NCBI GenBank assembly: GCA_963798855.1
Contig: CAWCUU010000001.1
Coordinates: 930,001 to 994,000, forward strand
Direction: 5' to 3'
Length of the DNA stretch: 64,000 bases
Origin: CAWCUU01 sp963798855
GTDB taxonomy: Bacteria > Gemmatimonadota > Gemmatimonadetes > Longimicrobiales > RSA9
Shown: positions 62,794-64,000 of the stretch, one piece after another
How positions within the stretch are numbered: position 1 is the stretch's first letter
Layout: every line of letters begins with the position of its first letter
The notes under the pieces: model-generated
What the model was told of the DNA's origin: nothing
The model's input: only the letters and a program-made list of their open reading frames with translations
Database searches by the model: none
Position numbers and translations under genes: made by a program

Positions 62794-63284
62794 CTCCCGT
62801 GCTTGGTGGTGATCACGATCACGCCGTTCGCGCCGCGCGCTCCGTAGATGGCCGCCTCCGGGCCCTTGAGCACGTCGATGCTGCTGACATCGTCGGGTGA
62901 CATGGATCGCAGCGCCGACGTGACCGTGGGGACGCCGTCGATCACCACGAGCGGATCGGTGCTCGCACTGAATGAGCTCGGCCCGCGGATGCGGATCTGG
63001 AAGTCTCCGTTCGGGAGGCTCGTCACCTCGATGCCGGGCACGCCTTCGAGGAATTGCTCGATGCGGGCGTAGCGCCTTCCCTTCAGCTCTTCAGACGATA
63101 CCGAGGAGACGGAACCCGTGCGCTCAGAACGGTCCTCGGAGCCGTACCCGGTCTGGATCTCGTCGGACGCCCTGGGCGCCGCCTTGTCCGGGTGTGGCGG
63201 ACCACCGCATCCCGCCATCGTCGCGGTCGCCAGCGCGAGCGTGAGCGCGGCGCCAGAGCGACTGCGTCGCATCGGATTTTGCAT
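62790..63284 (-). CDS. Plug-domain-only lipoprotein
   Basis: The 164-residue product has a lipoprotein signal (MAGCGG, Cys about residue 26), a short linker and then a TonB-dependent-receptor plug domain (RRYARIEQFLEGVPGIEVTS, IRIRGPSSFSASTDPLVVID, GVPTVTSALRSMSPDDVSSI, DVLKGPEAAIYGARGANGVI). No barrel follows; the stop comes directly after VITTKHGS. GGAGGGGACCC selects ATG 63284. Plug-only lipoproteins could interact with partner barrels or with TonB; the function is unknown. Confidence 0.75.
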   Translation of the reverse strand: MQNPMRRSRSGAALTLALATATMAGCGGPPHPDKAAPRASDEIQTGYGSEDRSERTGSVSSVSSEELKGRRYARIEQFLEGVPGIEVTSLPNGDFQIRIRGPSSFSASTDPLVVIDGVPTVTSALRSMSPDDVSSIDVLKGPEAAIYGARGANGVIVITTKHGS

Positions 63285-63505
63285 GGGTCCCCTCCAGTCG
63301 AGAGTGATTGCAACCTACCATGGCTCAGCCGGAAATACACGGCAGTCGTTGGCGGTACTCGTGCGCCCTTCCAAGGCCATCAGGAAGCGCAGGCATGGAG
63401 CGGCTTCGGCTGCACGACTTCGGGCACCGGAGGGCGACCAGTCGGCTGGCGGATGAGAATAATCCGGCCCACGTTAAGGGTTGTCGGCCACGCATACTTG
63501 GACCT

Positions 63506-63588
63506 GCCGGGGTGGCGGAACGGCAGACGCGGGGAACTTAAAATTCCCTGGGCTTCGGCCCGTGTGGGTTCGACCCCCACCCCCGGCA
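63506..63588 (+). tRNA. tRNA-Leu (UAA)
   Basis: An 83-base tRNA with a long variable arm: acceptor GCCGGGG pairs with CCCCGGC, the anticodon stem GGGAA/TTCCC holds CTTAAAA (anticodon TAA), the variable arm is TGGGCTTCGGCCC, and the T arm contains GGGTTCGACCCCC. The discriminator is A; CCA is not encoded. Confidence 0.95.
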
Positions 63589-63769
63589 TGTTGCTTTTAT
63601 ACAATGACTTGCGTCAACGAGGGTCTCCGATTTTCCACAACGCCATTCGACCAGATGGGAAGATCCCTGGGAAGATCGACCGATGAGACGACGACGGAGC
63701 GAGTGTAACCTTTGCGTGTGCTGAGGCATTTACCCTTATGGTACAGGCAACCGGGAAAGGACCGGAAGA

Positions 63770-64000
63770 ATGGAACTTCGATTCGCACTCTTGGCGGACG
63801 CCGCGAACGTCAGCCAGGAGGGCAAGCTCAACATTTGCGGGGAGTTCAACGTCATCCACAGCAACGCAGAGCCCCCGATCGCCTGGCCTCACTGCGTGTT
63901 GGTGGTCCGCGTCGAGGCAAGCATCAGCGAAGGCACGCAGCACACCTTTCGTCTTGGCATCTTCGACGAGGACGGCGGCGCCATGCTACCGGTCTCCCCG
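63770..64000 (+). CDS. DUF6941-like protein (5' part, cut by window edge)
   Basis: The window ends 77 codons into this gene. The visible part reads MELRFALLADAANVSQEGKL, NICGEFNVIHSN, WPHCVLVVRVEASISEGTQH, TFRLGIFDEDGGAMLPVSP, which resembles the short DUF6941 family (LADAAN-x-x-GKLN-x-x-GEFN pattern). GGAAG lies before ATG 63770. The family has no known function; the rest lies outside the window. Confidence 0.7.
   Translation, partial: MELRFALLADAANVSQEGKLNICGEFNVIHSNAEPPIAWPHCVLVVRVEASISEGTQHTFRLGIFDEDGGAMLPVSP

Overview
This is a gene-dense, very GC-rich bacterial chromosome segment of about 64 kb. Start codons often follow GGAG-type ribosome binding sites, and overlapping stop/start codons (ATGA, TGATG, GTGA) are common. 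The gene content points to a Gram-negative envelope: TonB-dependent receptors, outer-membrane barrels, lipoproteins, ECF sigma factors, a Ser/Thr kinase with TPRs and BNR-repeat secreted proteins. Combined with the housekeeping gene order, this suggests Gemmatimonadota. That assignment is an inference from content, because no rRNA is present.

Layout. 240-3490 (minus strand): an ECF sigma factor, a membrane anti-sigma-like protein and a secreted barrel protein that both carry a glycogen-binding-like (CBM48/AMPK1) domain, then a secreted helical protein. 3739-9592: citrate synthase, NADP isocitrate dehydrogenase (frameshifted), leucyl aminopeptidase and a TonB-receptor-like protein. 9943-19622: a long co-directional housekeeping run (yicC, gmk, rpoZ, coaBC, uracil-DNA glycosylase, dnaB, radA, ispD, tsaC, arginine-phosphatase-like, aroE, mscL). 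20440-22661: groESL with a sigma-70-type promoter, a perfect CIRCE operator and a terminator. 24888-31707: thrS, infC, rpmI, rplT, pheS and pheT, with an attenuator-like leader before infC. 31688-41872: a coiled-coil gene, zapA, a structured RNA candidate, rny, folD, xseA, xseB, ispA, dxs, nadK and recN.

From 41888 the window becomes accessory. It holds a large TonB-dependent receptor, an AstE-like / RimK / RimB cluster (rimB frameshifted), tRNA-Cys with degenerate copies of its 3' end around small lipoprotein genes, an ECF sigma plus Ser/Thr kinase-TPR operon, a large BNR-repeat secreted protein, two tandem paralogous outer-membrane proteins, rpiA (frameshifted) and rpe, a plug-only lipoprotein, tRNA-Leu and a partial gene at the right edge.

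The signals most worth a second look are: (1) a ~272-bp dispersed element with 18-bp terminal inverted repeats in two near-identical copies, plus a third locus that keeps only its core hairpin, with a covarying base pair; (2) the sigma / anti-sigma / barrel operon that shares a glycan-binding-like domain; (3) the infC leader with a near-consensus promoter, an intrinsic terminator and an apparent AUA start codon; (4) three single-base insertions that break otherwise well conserved genes (icd, rimB, rpiA).
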